A stretch of DNA of 64,000 bases, taken from the NCBI RefSeq assembly GCF_019297835.1, contig NZ_CP079203.1, positions 2,019,001 through 2,083,000 of the forward strand. The letters run 5' to 3'. Position 1 is the first letter of the stretch; each line of letters starts with the position of its first letter. The notes beneath the pieces were generated by a model, which was given only the letters and a program-made list of their open reading frames with translations, was not told the origin of the DNA and made no database searches. The translations under genes were made by a program, and so were the position numbers. The DNA comes from Sphingomonas sanguinis (GTDB lineage: Bacteria > Pseudomonadota > Alphaproteobacteria > Sphingomonadales > Sphingomonadaceae). Below, piece by piece: positions 8,097 to 16,234 of the stretch.

Positions 8097-11000
8097 TCAA
8101 GCCTGCTGCGGTTCGGAGACGTCAACGACGATGACCTTGATTGCGTCGCGGTGATCGGGCTTCAAGCGCGCCTCCAGAGCAACGTTTAGCGACGTTGCGC
8201 TTTCAGGTTTGGGCTCGCCATCTGGGTGCGCCGGAGTCTGGTGATCGCCTCCGAACCAGAAGACAAGATAGATGCCGTGCCCGTTTGAACCGGCCGTCCG
8301 GCAGTATGGGATGAGCTGGTCTTCGACTGCGGTCCAGAGCTCGGCGTTCCAGTGCCGCTTGGCCTCAATCGGGACCGCGACGGCCCGCGCGCCTGCCTCA
8401 ATCGGGTGGAAGGAAGTGACCAATACGTCGGTGCGCCGGTCGTCGCCGCTGCGTGTCTCGGTAGTCGAGAACTGGACAGGAATCATGAAGCGGCGGAGCC
8501 GATCACTCAGACGGTCGACGAGGAGATCGCGGCAGTCATTCTCAACCTTTGGTGTGGACTTGCCACCGTGTGGCCGATTCCAGAACCCCTTCCAGGGCGC
8601 GGTCGGAGCGAAACGAATGTCGTGCGTGAGCTCGACCAGGCATTCGGTGACAACGGCGCGCAGGTCGCCCGGCGTCGCCGGCGGCCCGGCGAGCAGTGCG
8701 GCCGCAATCGCGCGCGGCGCAGGCGGCTGGAAGGCCGCGTGCCGGCGCACCTTACTCTGCGCCATGCGTTTGTGCGCGAGGTCGTTCGACCAGGCGTCGA
8801 GGCCGGCCGTCGCGAGCAGCCGCACGAAAGCCTCGCTTGCCTCCCGCCGCGGGCTTTCGGCCAGCCGGCCAATCGCCCTTTCGATCATCGCAGAGGGTCC
8901 CGAGCCACTGCGGCGCGCCTCCTTCGACGGTGGATAGAGCGGCCCGAGACGCGCAATAATCGCCTCTAGCCGCCCAATCCCTGATGCACCGCCATCCTTG
9001 GAGAGCTTGCCGATATTACCCTGCCAGAGCTCGGCAAAAATCCGGTGCTCAGCGGCAGTCGAGAAGTCGCAGTCGAACAGGTCCGGCGCGGGTGTACCAA
9101 GAGTCCAAGCGATGAAAGCCCACCGCCGGCGTGCAAAGTCCGGGAGGGTTCGCGACAATGCCGTCTGTGCCAAGGCCAGCAGCCGCGCTGCGTCGATGTG
9201 GCGGGCAGCTTCGTCCAACGTATCCCCGAGGAGTTGGTCGCGCAGCACCGGCCGCTTTTCCAGAAGCTGCGCCAGCGCGCCGCCGACGGGCCCGGTCCGA
9301 CGCGGCAGATCCTGGAGCAGTGGTAGGCGGGTGTCGCGCCCGACGATCGCGCCCTTCCAGAAAGAGAGCAAAGTTGCCTTCGCCTCCGCCAATCGGAGGA
9401 AGCGGGCAATCGCCGCCTTACCGACAGGCTTGGCACGTTCGGTCGGCAGAAGGAAGGTGTAATGCGCGACCGTCAGCAGCACGACGGCGGGAGCGGTGAT
9501 GGTTTCACCCGCACGTTCGCGACAATCGGCCCAGCAAACGAAAATCTCGGCCAGTAGCGCGATGCGCTTCCGGGCCACGCGGCGGCCCGCCGTGTAGGCC
9601 CGCTCGGTGGCGCCTGCCACGAGAGCGTTCCAGCCTTCGACGACCGCCGCGAAGGCGGCATCTCCGAGCCAGGAACGCAATCCGTCAGGGCCCCGCCCGG
9701 CCGCAGCGACGTCCGTTTGGCCGAGATAGAGGAGAGCGGCGTAAGCCAGCCGCTCCTCGTCCCCCGCACGGATCTGGTCGAGATGGTCGTCGAACGAGCG
9801 CCGATCCTGCTCTTGCCTGACGACGTCCTCGGCGCTCGCCTTGCGCTTGCGGCGGCCTTCCCCGCCTTCCCAAATCGTGAGCGGGCAGCGGTCGATCTGC
9901 TCCAAAATATGGTGCAGGTCGGCGTGGCGCGCGACCGCCGGCCAAAGCTCCCAATAGAGAATGCCATCTTCAGGGAAGGGGCGGATCGCCCATGCAGCGA
10001 GCTCAGCCGCAGCAATCCTGCCGGGACCTGACGGCTGGGCGTCAATCAGCGCGATCAGCGTCCGGGCGGAATCGTCGCTGGGCCGCAAGCCGGTCAAATG
10101 CTTGAACTCGTGGATGGCTGCGGCAGAGCTGCCGAAACGTCGACGCAATGCCTCGATCAAGTCCACTTCATGTGGATCAGCAAGATCGAGCCAGGCGACG
10201 ATTGCATCCCGGATCGCGTCTTCAGGCTGCTCGTACCGCTCGATACCGGCATGGTGGAGCCAGTCTATCAGCCGGTCGGCGGACAGATCGGGCGTCGCTG
10301 CGATGGCAGCTGCAAGTGCCTTGTCGATCACCCGCGCGATCTCGTGGGCGCGTGTGTTACCGCTATGGCGGCGGGCTACCAGCGAGCGATCGAACAGCGA
10401 GGGGAGCGGATGATCGTGGAGCGCACGGCCGAGCGGGTCGGCATAGCCCATGACCCCGTTCCCGGTTGCGGCATAAGCGATAAGGAGCTCCCGGATCTCG
10501 TCGGCGGTCGCCCCGGGCACGCACTTCGCCATGAGGCCGACCCGGAGCTGGAGCGCGGTCACGCTGTTCTGATCGGCAAGCCCGTCGAGCATCTCGCGAT
10601 AGAGCGCGGGCGTTTCGCCCTTGATACGGGCATAGGCCTCGCTCGCGGTACGGCGGTCGTAGAAGTCGGTGGAGTGCCTGTCGACGAAGATGGCATGCAC
10701 CGCGTCGGCCAGCTCGGGTACGGGACGGCCGGCGGCCAGCGTCATTAGTACCAGCCTGCGGCGATGAGCGAGTTCAAGGGGATCCGCGAGGATCGCCTTG
10801 AACTCATTCGCGAGGTCGGATCCGGCGAGGCCGGCGATCCCGGTCGAGCCGCGGTTGCCGCCCAGGAACCACGGGTCGTCGCGCCCCAGCGCGTCTAGGA
10901 GGACGCCGCGATGCGCCGTCGGCATCATCGCGGCATCGCCATGAAAGAGGATCGCGGCGGGATCCCGCGCGACGAGAACGAGAGCGCGTGCCTCGTGAAC

Positions 11001-12062
11001 GGTCTGAGAAAGGGTGATGACGAACCAGGCATAGATGCCGGTGAGCGCGGGTGCGGGCCGGTCGTCATCGCCTTGAAGAAAGGCGATGGCGCGATCGAGC
11101 GAGAGCGCCGCCCGTCCGTCCTCGGGGGCAGTCGCACGGGCTAGGGCCCGACCGGCTAGATATTCGGCGACGAAGCGGTGGGTTGGCGTGTGGCTGCTGC
11201 CGTCACCCGAGAAAAGCGCAGTATCGAGTGCTTCGCGCAGAGCCTCGATATCGACGCCCGACAGGACGAGATCGTCGCGCGTCACGACATGATCGCCCGG
11301 CGGCTTGGAGTTCAGAAGCCAGATATCGGTGCGATCCGAGAGCAGCAGGATGATGGCAGCCCGTTCGGCGGCGGCGATGATCTGGGCCGGTGACGGCCGT
11401 TTCGGATCGTCGGGCAGCTCGTCTGAAGCATAGGCCATCTGCCGCGTCGCCTCATCAAGCAGAGCGCCTCGAGTCTGGAGCGGGCGCTTCGACCGAGCGA
11501 ACGTGCTGTGCAGCAAGAGCAGCGTCGAGGGATTGCCGAGCAGGGCGTCCGCGCCGATCGCCATGGTCCGCTGGATGAAATCCACAGGCTGCGCTTCGCC
11601 GTAAACGTTAAGGATGGCGCGCTGTTCGACGCGATCAAGCGGCTCAAGCTGGAGCGTTTCGAAGAAGCTTACCCGCCGGGCAAGCCGTTCGGCATCGATC
11701 TGCGGCAGCGAGATCGCGCGGCAGGCGATCCGCCACTGGGCATAGCCCGCGCCCGCCAGCGCGCTGATCAGTTTGCCGAGATGGTCGCCGCCCGCTTCGG
11801 CGATCCGATATTCCTCCAGCGCGTCGATGAAGACGATCTCGCCGACTGGCCGATCGCCGGCAGTGAAATCCCGTGCCCTGACCACCTCGGTTCCGGAGGC
11901 CAACGCTTCCAACTCGAAGGCTCGCGTCTTGCCGCTGCCGGGCTCGCCCAGCAAGACGTAGGCGGATGCGCTTCGATAGTCGGCGATGCGTCGGCGGGAC
12001 GGGGGTTCATCACCCAGAACGGTGACATTGCGATTGAGGATCGCGAGAGGACGGCTGCGCAT
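8097..12062 (-). CDS. Large STAND/NACHT-like NTPase with C-terminal PD-(D/E)xK nuclease domain
   Basis: A 1,321-residue multidomain protein I do not recognise by name. The N-terminus has Walker A GEPGSGKT (39-46), a NACHT-like Walker B IVFIDALEE (76-84) and a sensor-like RIACRA (111-116). Residues about 350-1150 are helical with repeat-like composition, consistent with a HEAT/TPR-type solenoid. The last 150 residues carry a PD-(D/E)xK pattern: E1174, D1212 in RRTDVLV, E1233-x-K1235 in VPIEAKRHW, and Q1249 in EDQL. NTPase, solenoid and effector nuclease together are the logic of STAND immune sensors such as Avs, but Avs proteins carry the nuclease N-terminally, so the order here is reversed. 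It follows the 208-residue gene by 12 bases. An anti-phage role is inference; the motifs are visible. Confidence 0.72.
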   Translation of the reverse strand: MRSRPLAILNRNVTVLGDEPPSRRRIADYRSASAYVLLGEPGSGKTRAFELEALASGTEVVRARDFTAGDRPVGEIVFIDALEEYRIAEAGGDHLGKLISALAGAGYAQWRIACRAISLPQIDAERLARRVSFFETLQLEPLDRVEQRAILNVYGEAQPVDFIQRTMAIGADALLGNPSTLLLLHSTFARSKRPLQTRGALLDEATRQMAYASDELPDDPKRPSPAQIIAAAERAAIILLLSDRTDIWLLNSKPPGDHVVTRDDLVLSGVDIEALREALDTALFSGDGSSHTPTHRFVAEYLAGRALARATAPEDGRAALSLDRAIAFLQGDDDRPAPALTGIYAWFVITLSQTVHEARALVLVARDPAAILFHGDAAMMPTAHRGVLLDALGRDDPWFLGGNRGSTGIAGLAGSDLANEFKAILADPLELAHRRRLVLMTLAAGRPVPELADAVHAIFVDRHSTDFYDRRTASEAYARIKGETPALYREMLDGLADQNSVTALQLRVGLMAKCVPGATADEIRELLIAYAATGNGVMGYADPLGRALHDHPLPSLFDRSLVARRHSGNTRAHEIARVIDKALAAAIAATPDLSADRLIDWLHHAGIERYEQPEDAIRDAIVAWLDLADPHEVDLIEALRRRFGSSAAAIHEFKHLTGLRPSDDSARTLIALIDAQPSGPGRIAAAELAAWAIRPFPEDGILYWELWPAVARHADLHHILEQIDRCPLTIWEGGEGRRKRKASAEDVVRQEQDRRSFDDHLDQIRAGDEERLAYAALLYLGQTDVAAAGRGPDGLRSWLGDAAFAAVVEGWNALVAGATERAYTAGRRVARKRIALLAEIFVCWADCRERAGETITAPAVVLLTVAHYTFLLPTERAKPVGKAAIARFLRLAEAKATLLSFWKGAIVGRDTRLPLLQDLPRRTGPVGGALAQLLEKRPVLRDQLLGDTLDEAARHIDAARLLALAQTALSRTLPDFARRRWAFIAWTLGTPAPDLFDCDFSTAAEHRIFAELWQGNIGKLSKDGGASGIGRLEAIIARLGPLYPPSKEARRSGSGPSAMIERAIGRLAESPRREASEAFVRLLATAGLDAWSNDLAHKRMAQSKVRRHAAFQPPAPRAIAAALLAGPPATPGDLRAVVTECLVELTHDIRFAPTAPWKGFWNRPHGGKSTPKVENDCRDLLVDRLSDRLRRFMIPVQFSTTETRSGDDRRTDVLVTSFHPIEAGARAVAVPIEAKRHWNAELWTAVEDQLIPYCRTAGSNGHGIYLVFWFGGDHQTPAHPDGEPKPESATSLNVALEARLKPDHRDAIKVIVVDVSEPQQA

Positions 12063-12074
12063 AGGGGCTGCGGC

Positions 12075-12701
12075 TTACGCCTTCCGAGGCGCGCGGCGGG
12101 GCACTGGCTTGCGTCGAGCGGCAGGCCCTTTACGCGGCGGCAGGATCTCCTCGTGAAGCTCTGCGAAGCCCGTGTTGAGGTCGTCAATCATCATCAACAG
12201 GTGCCGCGCCTTGCGGGACACCTCAGCGCGCTCCTCGGCCGATGCATACGGGAGCGCACAGATGTCAGAGATGGTCAGGCGAATGGCGCCCTTGCTGACG
12301 GGGCCATGGAGAAGCTCGGCGAACCGGTCGGAAAGTTTGATGCCATGATTTTCGCGGAGCTGGTCCTCATACCGGATGAGCGTGCGCAGCGCCTGATCGA
12401 TCTCGTCCTGGGTCTCGCGGTGCCACGCCGCTAGGCGGGCGAGCTCGGCCGCCTCCACCGGCTCCTCGGCAAGCTTCGCGAGGATCGCCTTCGCGCCGCC
12501 GGGGCCGAACCGGAACCGCGCCATGCCGCGCGCGGCGATGCGGGCCTGCCTGCGGTCGAAGAAGTCGACCCAGGCAGCATAGGTCTTCTCGCCTAGGCCA
12601 AAGAGATCAAACAGCGTACGGACAGCGTGCGCGACATCCGTCAGCGATCCCGGCATCGGTACGACTCTGTGATGTTCGGGCGGCAGGTCGTCGTTGGCCA
12701 T
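12075..12701 (-). CDS. Helical basic-tailed partner of the large NTPase (unknown function)
   Basis: A 208-residue protein of no family I recognise. I start it at ATG 12701 (MANDDLPPEHH), which has gagg 8 bases upstream; an ATG at 12737 would add 12 residues but lacks a ribosome-binding site. The body is predominantly helical, with a central pair of helices (AAELARLAAWHRETQDEIDQ and RTLIRYEDQLRE) and a second helical pair around LMMIDDLNTGFAELHEE. The last 20 residues are strongly basic and Pro-rich, like a nucleic-acid-binding tail. It is the first gene of a two-gene operon with the NTPase-nuclease. It could be a regulator, adaptor or sensor subunit. Confidence 0.65.
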   Translation of the reverse strand: MANDDLPPEHHRVVPMPGSLTDVAHAVRTLFDLFGLGEKTYAAWVDFFDRRQARIAARGMARFRFGPGGAKAILAKLAEEPVEAAELARLAAWHRETQDEIDQALRTLIRYEDQLRENHGIKLSDRFAELLHGPVSKGAIRLTISDICALPYASAEERAEVSRKARHLLMMIDDLNTGFAELHEEILPPRKGPAARRKPVPRRAPRKA

Positions 12702-12752
12702 CAATAACCTCGGTGAGACACTCGCCGGACTCATCATCGAGCCGGCAATGAT

Positions 12753-12766
12753 CTATCTTTAGATAG
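12753..12766. promoter_or_regulatory. Palindromic operator candidate upstream of the NTPase operon
   Basis: The sequence ctatctttagatag has perfect 6-bp arms around a tt centre, about 50 bases upstream of the likely start of the 208-residue gene, in otherwise unstructured AT-richer DNA. A regulator dimer could bind here, but there is no direct evidence of which one. Confidence 0.35.
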
Positions 12767-13283
12767 GAGGGCAACCGCCCGCAGCCATGAAATCGCGTAA
12801 GGTCGTTCGGGAATCAACCACTATGCATGTAGAATGTTCGATGACCTCGACGGAGAGTGGTGCCGGAAATGCTCCATTTGCTGACGCGGGGATTATGCTA
12901 GTTTTCGAGAGCGAGGCGCTTCTTGTCGAGTACGGAACCATGCGTTGGCGTAACGACATGGCGCCGACGTTTCTGAACCACTATCGCGGCGTGCCTGCAT
13001 AAGGTTTGGACCAATCGAACGGCAGTTTCCACCAGAAGCCGCCGTTCACTTTGGCGCATTTGAACGGCTGGCTTTGGTCGCAAACGGCCGCTCCACTTTT
13101 TAATTGAGGCCGTCAGCGCTCCACAGCGTAAGTTGGTCATTGGGGGCAGCCGACCGCGCCAGTTGCCGGCTTAGCGCAACTAGTTATCAGCGGGCAGGTC
13201 GAGGACCAACACGGGCCGTGCTGTCCTAAAAGTTCTTGGCGCATTTCCCACCCTACAACTGCTTTTCTTATTCGAGGCCAAGC
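12767..13283. other. Intergenic region between the NTPase operon and the integrase gene
   Basis: About 520 bases with lower GC than the flanks. Two short open frames (12787-13002 plus, 12898-13140 minus) have no clear ribosome-binding site, odd composition and no known motif, so I do not call them. I see no insertion sequence ends. Confidence 0.4.
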
Positions 13284-14474
13284 TCAGGCGTTGGACTCGT
13301 CGTCCCGGCCATCCGTCGACGGAGGGGGCGTCTTTTTGCAGAACGCCGCCCATTCACGCATGAGCAGCCGGCGTTTGTCGAGGAAGTCGGTTCGGCGATA
13401 GGCCGCCTCGACCTTGTTCGAGACTGTGTGGGCGAGCGCCGCTTCTGCGATCTCTCCCGAGTAGTCCGTCTGGTCCGCCACCCAGTCCCGGAATGCCGAC
13501 CGAAACCCATGTACTGTCACAGTGAGCTCCATATCTCGAAGGATTTTGAGGAGCGTCATATCCGACAGCGGCTTCTTCACGTTCTGGCCGGGGAACACCA
13601 ACTCGCTAGCGCCAATCTTGAAAGTCTTGACGCGCTCGAACACCGCCACCGCTTCGGGTGCGAGGGGCACGACATGTACTCGCCCCATTTTCATCCGCTC
13701 GGCGGGGATCGTCCACAATGCAGCTTCGAGGTCGAGCTCAGACCAGGTCGCCCCCCGGATTTCGCCCGACCGCGCCGCCGTCAGGATAAGCGCTTCCAGC
13801 GCAACGCGGCCCACCGATTCCCGCTCGCCTAGCTTTTCAAGGAAGTTCGGTACGGATGCATAAGGCAGGGCCGCGAAATGGTTCTCCTTTTTGGGCTGAC
13901 GAGGCAGCCCCTTGGAAAGCGACCGCATTGGCGCTTCGGTCGCGCGAAACCCGCGTGCGTAGGACCAGTCGAGAACGGTACCGATACGTTGCCGTACGCG
14001 ACGCGCCGTTTCCGGCTTCGTCAGCCAGATGGGAGCCAGCACGTCCCGGATCAGGGGGCCTTCGATTTCACTGACCAAGCGGTCACCCATCTTGGGGAAG
14101 GCGTAGCTCTTCAGCGTCGCGATCCACTGATCCTGGTGCTTGCCGTTCTTCCACGCCTCCTTGTGTTCCTCATGGACCATCTCGGCGGCCTTGCGGAACG
14201 TCGGAATGACCTGCCGCTCCTGCTTCCGCTCCGCGACGGGGTCGATGCCTTGGGCGATCTTCTGGCGCGTGAAGAACGCGGCCTCTCTGGCATCCTTGAG
14301 AGAAACCGCTTTGAGTGATCCCAGCCCGATGTCCTGGCGTTTTCCCTTATTCTGGACGCGAAGGACCCAACTAGCTGCCCCTTTGCCATTGATTTCGAGA
14401 AACAGGCCGTCCCCGTCCGAATAGCGTCCGGGCTCGATCAGTGATCGGATCTTGAGCGCAGTGAGCTTTCCCAT
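13284..14474 (-). CDS. P4-type tyrosine integrase of the tRNA-Ser island
   Basis: Site-specific recombinase of 396 residues. The N-terminus is the DUF4102 arm-binding domain (MGKLTALKIRSLIEPGRYSDGDGLFLEI ... SWVLRV ... IGLGS). A SAM-like core-binding region follows from about 95 to 185. The catalytic domain shows the first Arg in LTAARSGEIRGATW, HGFRSAFRDW, the second His in LAHTVSNKVEAAYRR and the nucleophilic Tyr in AAYRRTDF. It points away from tRNA-Ser(GCT) about 150 bases upstream, the classic arrangement for integration into a tRNA 3' end. The far attachment site is not visible in the window. Confidence 0.95.
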   Translation of the reverse strand: MGKLTALKIRSLIEPGRYSDGDGLFLEINGKGAASWVLRVQNKGKRQDIGLGSLKAVSLKDAREAAFFTRQKIAQGIDPVAERKQERQVIPTFRKAAEMVHEEHKEAWKNGKHQDQWIATLKSYAFPKMGDRLVSEIEGPLIRDVLAPIWLTKPETARRVRQRIGTVLDWSYARGFRATEAPMRSLSKGLPRQPKKENHFAALPYASVPNFLEKLGERESVGRVALEALILTAARSGEIRGATWSELDLEAALWTIPAERMKMGRVHVVPLAPEAVAVFERVKTFKIGASELVFPGQNVKKPLSDMTLLKILRDMELTVTVHGFRSAFRDWVADQTDYSGEIAEAALAHTVSNKVEAAYRRTDFLDKRRLLMREWAAFCKKTPPPSTDGRDDESNA

Positions 14475-14490
14475 GCCACCTCACCTCAAT

Positions 14491-14514
14491 TTTTCCCCAC
14501 ACTTTTCCCCACAC
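14491..14514. repeat. Tandem 12-bp repeat upstream of the integrase start
   Basis: Two exact adjacent copies of ttttccccacac lie 17-40 bases before the integrase ATG, between it and the tRNA. Tandem short repeats in this place are often arm-type binding sites for tyrosine integrases; here that is inference. Confidence 0.5.
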
Positions 14515-14557
14515 TTCGCGTGGGATTGTGTCGGATCGAGTGAAACGCAGCGGCATC

Positions 14558-14604
14558 AAAAACCCGCTGATTTCCGAGCTTTTGTAGCAGATTTCAGGGT
14601 TTTT
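14558..14604 (-). terminator. Weak terminator-like inverted repeat downstream of tRNA-Ser
   Basis: The arms aaaaaccc and gggttttt (8 bp, perfect) flank a 31-base loop just 3' of the tRNA. The T-rich end on either strand would suit termination, but the loop is long, so this is tentative. Confidence 0.3.
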
Positions 14605-14627
14605 TGCCAGCCGCACAGGGGCATAAA

Positions 14628-14717
14628 TGGCGGAGACGGAGGGATTCGAACCCTCGGTACGGTTTCCCGTACGACGCTTTAGCAAAGCGTTGGTTTCAGC
14701 CACTCACCCACGTCTCC
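14628..14717 (-). tRNA. tRNA-Ser(GCT)
   Basis: Read on the minus strand, this 90-nt class II tRNA begins ggagacg and ends cgtctccgcca, with the CCA encoded. The anticodon loop ttgctaa gives anticodon GCT. The long variable arm (cgtacggg/ccgtacg) is typical of tRNA-Ser, and the T arm carries ggttcgaatcc. It is the integration target of the adjacent island. Confidence 0.96.
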
Positions 14718-14883
14718 GGCTGCGGCGAGGTGCGGCTATAGCGGGGCCGGTGGAGGCAATCAACCGGGTCTGGGCGGGATTTTATCAGGAAAATCGACTA
14801 GTCCCCCTTTTGTCATTCATTGCGCCGCAAGCTGCGGACTGGTTAACGTCGGCAATCGGTTCGCCGGGGGAGTTGGAAAAGTC

Positions 14884-15660
14884 ATGCGTATCGTCTGTCC
14901 GGGCCTGTCACGGCGCCTGTCCCTGTTGGTGTCTCTGTTGGCCGGCCTTGCCATGGTCGTCGCTGCGCCGGTTGCGGCGCAGGTCCGCACGATCGACCCC
15001 AATCAGGGCATCGACAGCGACCTGGGAACCCAGCCCTCGCGTCCCGCGCCCCAGCAGAGCCCGCCGCCGCAGGACTATAATCCGCCGGTTCAGTCGACCC
15101 CGCCCGCCCAGCAACCGCCGGTCACGACCACGCCCGGCACCCCCGATTCGCGCGCGGCCCAGACGACGCAGGCCGCCGACACCTTCGAGCGTGACGATTT
15201 GCTGGCCGCGGGCGAAGGCGTGTTCGGCCAGGGCGCCGAGGGGCTGGCGGGCATCATCGAGCGTATCCTGCGCGAACAGGGCCGCCCGAACGCCTATATC
15301 GCCGGGCGCGAGGCATCGGGCGCGTTCGTGGTCGGGCTGCGCTATGGCTCCGGCGTGATGACCCACAAGGTCGAGGGGCAGATGCCGGTCTATTGGACCG
15401 GGCCGTCGCTGGGCTTCGATATCGGCGGCGACGCGAACAAGGTGTTCGTGCTGGTATATAATCTCTACGACACCGAGGAGCTGTTCCACCGCTTCCCGGC
15501 GGCCGAGGGGCGGCTGTATTTCGTCGGTGGGTTCGCCGCGACCTATTTGCGGCGCGGCAATGTCGTGCTGATCCCGGTGCGGCTGGGGGTCGGTTGGCGC
15601 GCGGGCGTCAATGTCGGGTATATGAACTTCACGCATAAGGCGCGGTGGTTGCCGTTCTGA
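14884..15660 (+). CDS. DUF1134/EipA-like periplasmic envelope protein
   Basis: A 258-residue secreted protein. Residues 1-33 form a signal peptide with the hydrophobic core LSLLVSLLAGLAMVVAAPVA and cleavage after AQ. Residues 40-95 are a Pro/Gln/Thr-rich linker. The C-terminal 160 residues carry the DUF1134 pattern: DTFERDDLLAAGEGVFG, EGLAGIIERI, GREASGAFVVGLRYG, and YWTGPSLGFDIGGDANKVFVLVYNL. The family includes Brucella EipA, a small periplasmic beta-barrel protein needed for envelope integrity; the same broad role is likely here. It is the first core gene after tRNA-Ser. Confidence 0.85.
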   Translation: MRIVCPGLSRRLSLLVSLLAGLAMVVAAPVAAQVRTIDPNQGIDSDLGTQPSRPAPQQSPPPQDYNPPVQSTPPAQQPPVTTTPGTPDSRAAQTTQAADTFERDDLLAAGEGVFGQGAEGLAGIIERILREQGRPNAYIAGREASGAFVVGLRYGSGVMTHKVEGQMPVYWTGPSLGFDIGGDANKVFVLVYNLYDTEELFHRFPAAEGRLYFVGGFAATYLRRGNVVLIPVRLGVGWRAGVNVGYMNFTHKARWLPF

Positions 15661-15722
15661 TCGGGTCTTGAAGGCCGAGGTTTCCCTTGGCCCCGATTCC
15701 CTGGGGCGCGCGGATTCCCTTG

Positions 15723-15808
15723 GCCTTCGACTTCGCTCAGGCTGAACGGGGTTTAGGATAGATAGGCTGGGCTTTTACAACAGCCGTTCAGGCTGAGCGA
15801 AGTCGAAG
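15723..15808. repeat. Inverted pair of short REP-like repeats
   Basis: Two copies in opposite orientation, at 15723-15750 (ccttcgacttcgctcaggct then gaac) and 15786-15808 (gttcaggctgagcgaagtcg then aag), sit between convergent genes. The same unit recurs at 55847-55998. It looks like a REP family of intergenic repeats. Confidence 0.7.
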
Positions 15809-15832
15809 CCCACGCCCCCTCCTAGCCCCCTC

Positions 15833-16234
15833 CTATCCGCGCATCAGCAACCGATAAGGCTCGCTGACAGCAATCACCGGCACGTCCCAAGGATGCGCGG
15901 CGAGTAGGGCATCCGCCAGCGCCGCCACATCGGCCTCCGCGTCATAAATCGCGGTCAGGATCACGGTCGGCGACCAGCTCGCCTTGCCGACTGCCCCCAG
16001 CGTCGGCACAGCACCATCGCCCGGCCGGAACCCCTCATAGCCGATCGCCAGTTCCACCACCTCGCGATACCGCCCGAAATCCCCGAGCGGCGGGGTGCGC
16101 AGGATCGCCAGCAGCGCGGCGGCGGTGGGATCGTCTTCCACCGCCGCCGGATGGCCCGCCATCAGCGCCGCGAGCGTGGCGGGTGCGACCGGGCAATAGA
16201 CCCGGATGTCCCGCACCCACCGGCTCTGGCTCAT
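15833..16234 (-). CDS. Conserved small protein overlapping dihydroorotase, function unknown
   Basis: A 133-residue protein whose ATG (16234) overlaps the stop of the dihydroorotase gene by ATGA, so it is translationally coupled to it. It is mixed alpha/beta, ending TVILTAIYDAEADVAALADALLAAHPWDVPVIAVSEPYRLL. The last motif (AHPWDVPVI) vaguely recalls the AHPYEVP ending of CutA-like and NIF3-like proteins, but the length and the rest do not let me assign a family. Its open frame extends upstream inside the dihydroorotase gene; only the part from 16234 is real. Confidence 0.6.
   Translation of the reverse strand: MSQSRWVRDIRVYCPVAPATLAALMAGHPAAVEDDPTAAALLAILRTPPLGDFGRYREVVELAIGYEGFRPGDGAVPTLGAVGKASWSPTVILTAIYDAEADVAALADALLAAHPWDVPVIAVSEPYRLLMRG

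Noticed and set aside
12787..13140. Two short open frames (71 aa plus, 80 aa minus) before the integrase
   Set aside because: No ribosome-binding sites or recognisable motifs, and they overlap each other; treated as noncoding.
1..13283. Second att copy of the tRNA-Ser 3' end inside the window
   Set aside because: No repeat of the gattcgaaccctc region was noticed to the left of the integrase, so the other end probably lies outside the window.
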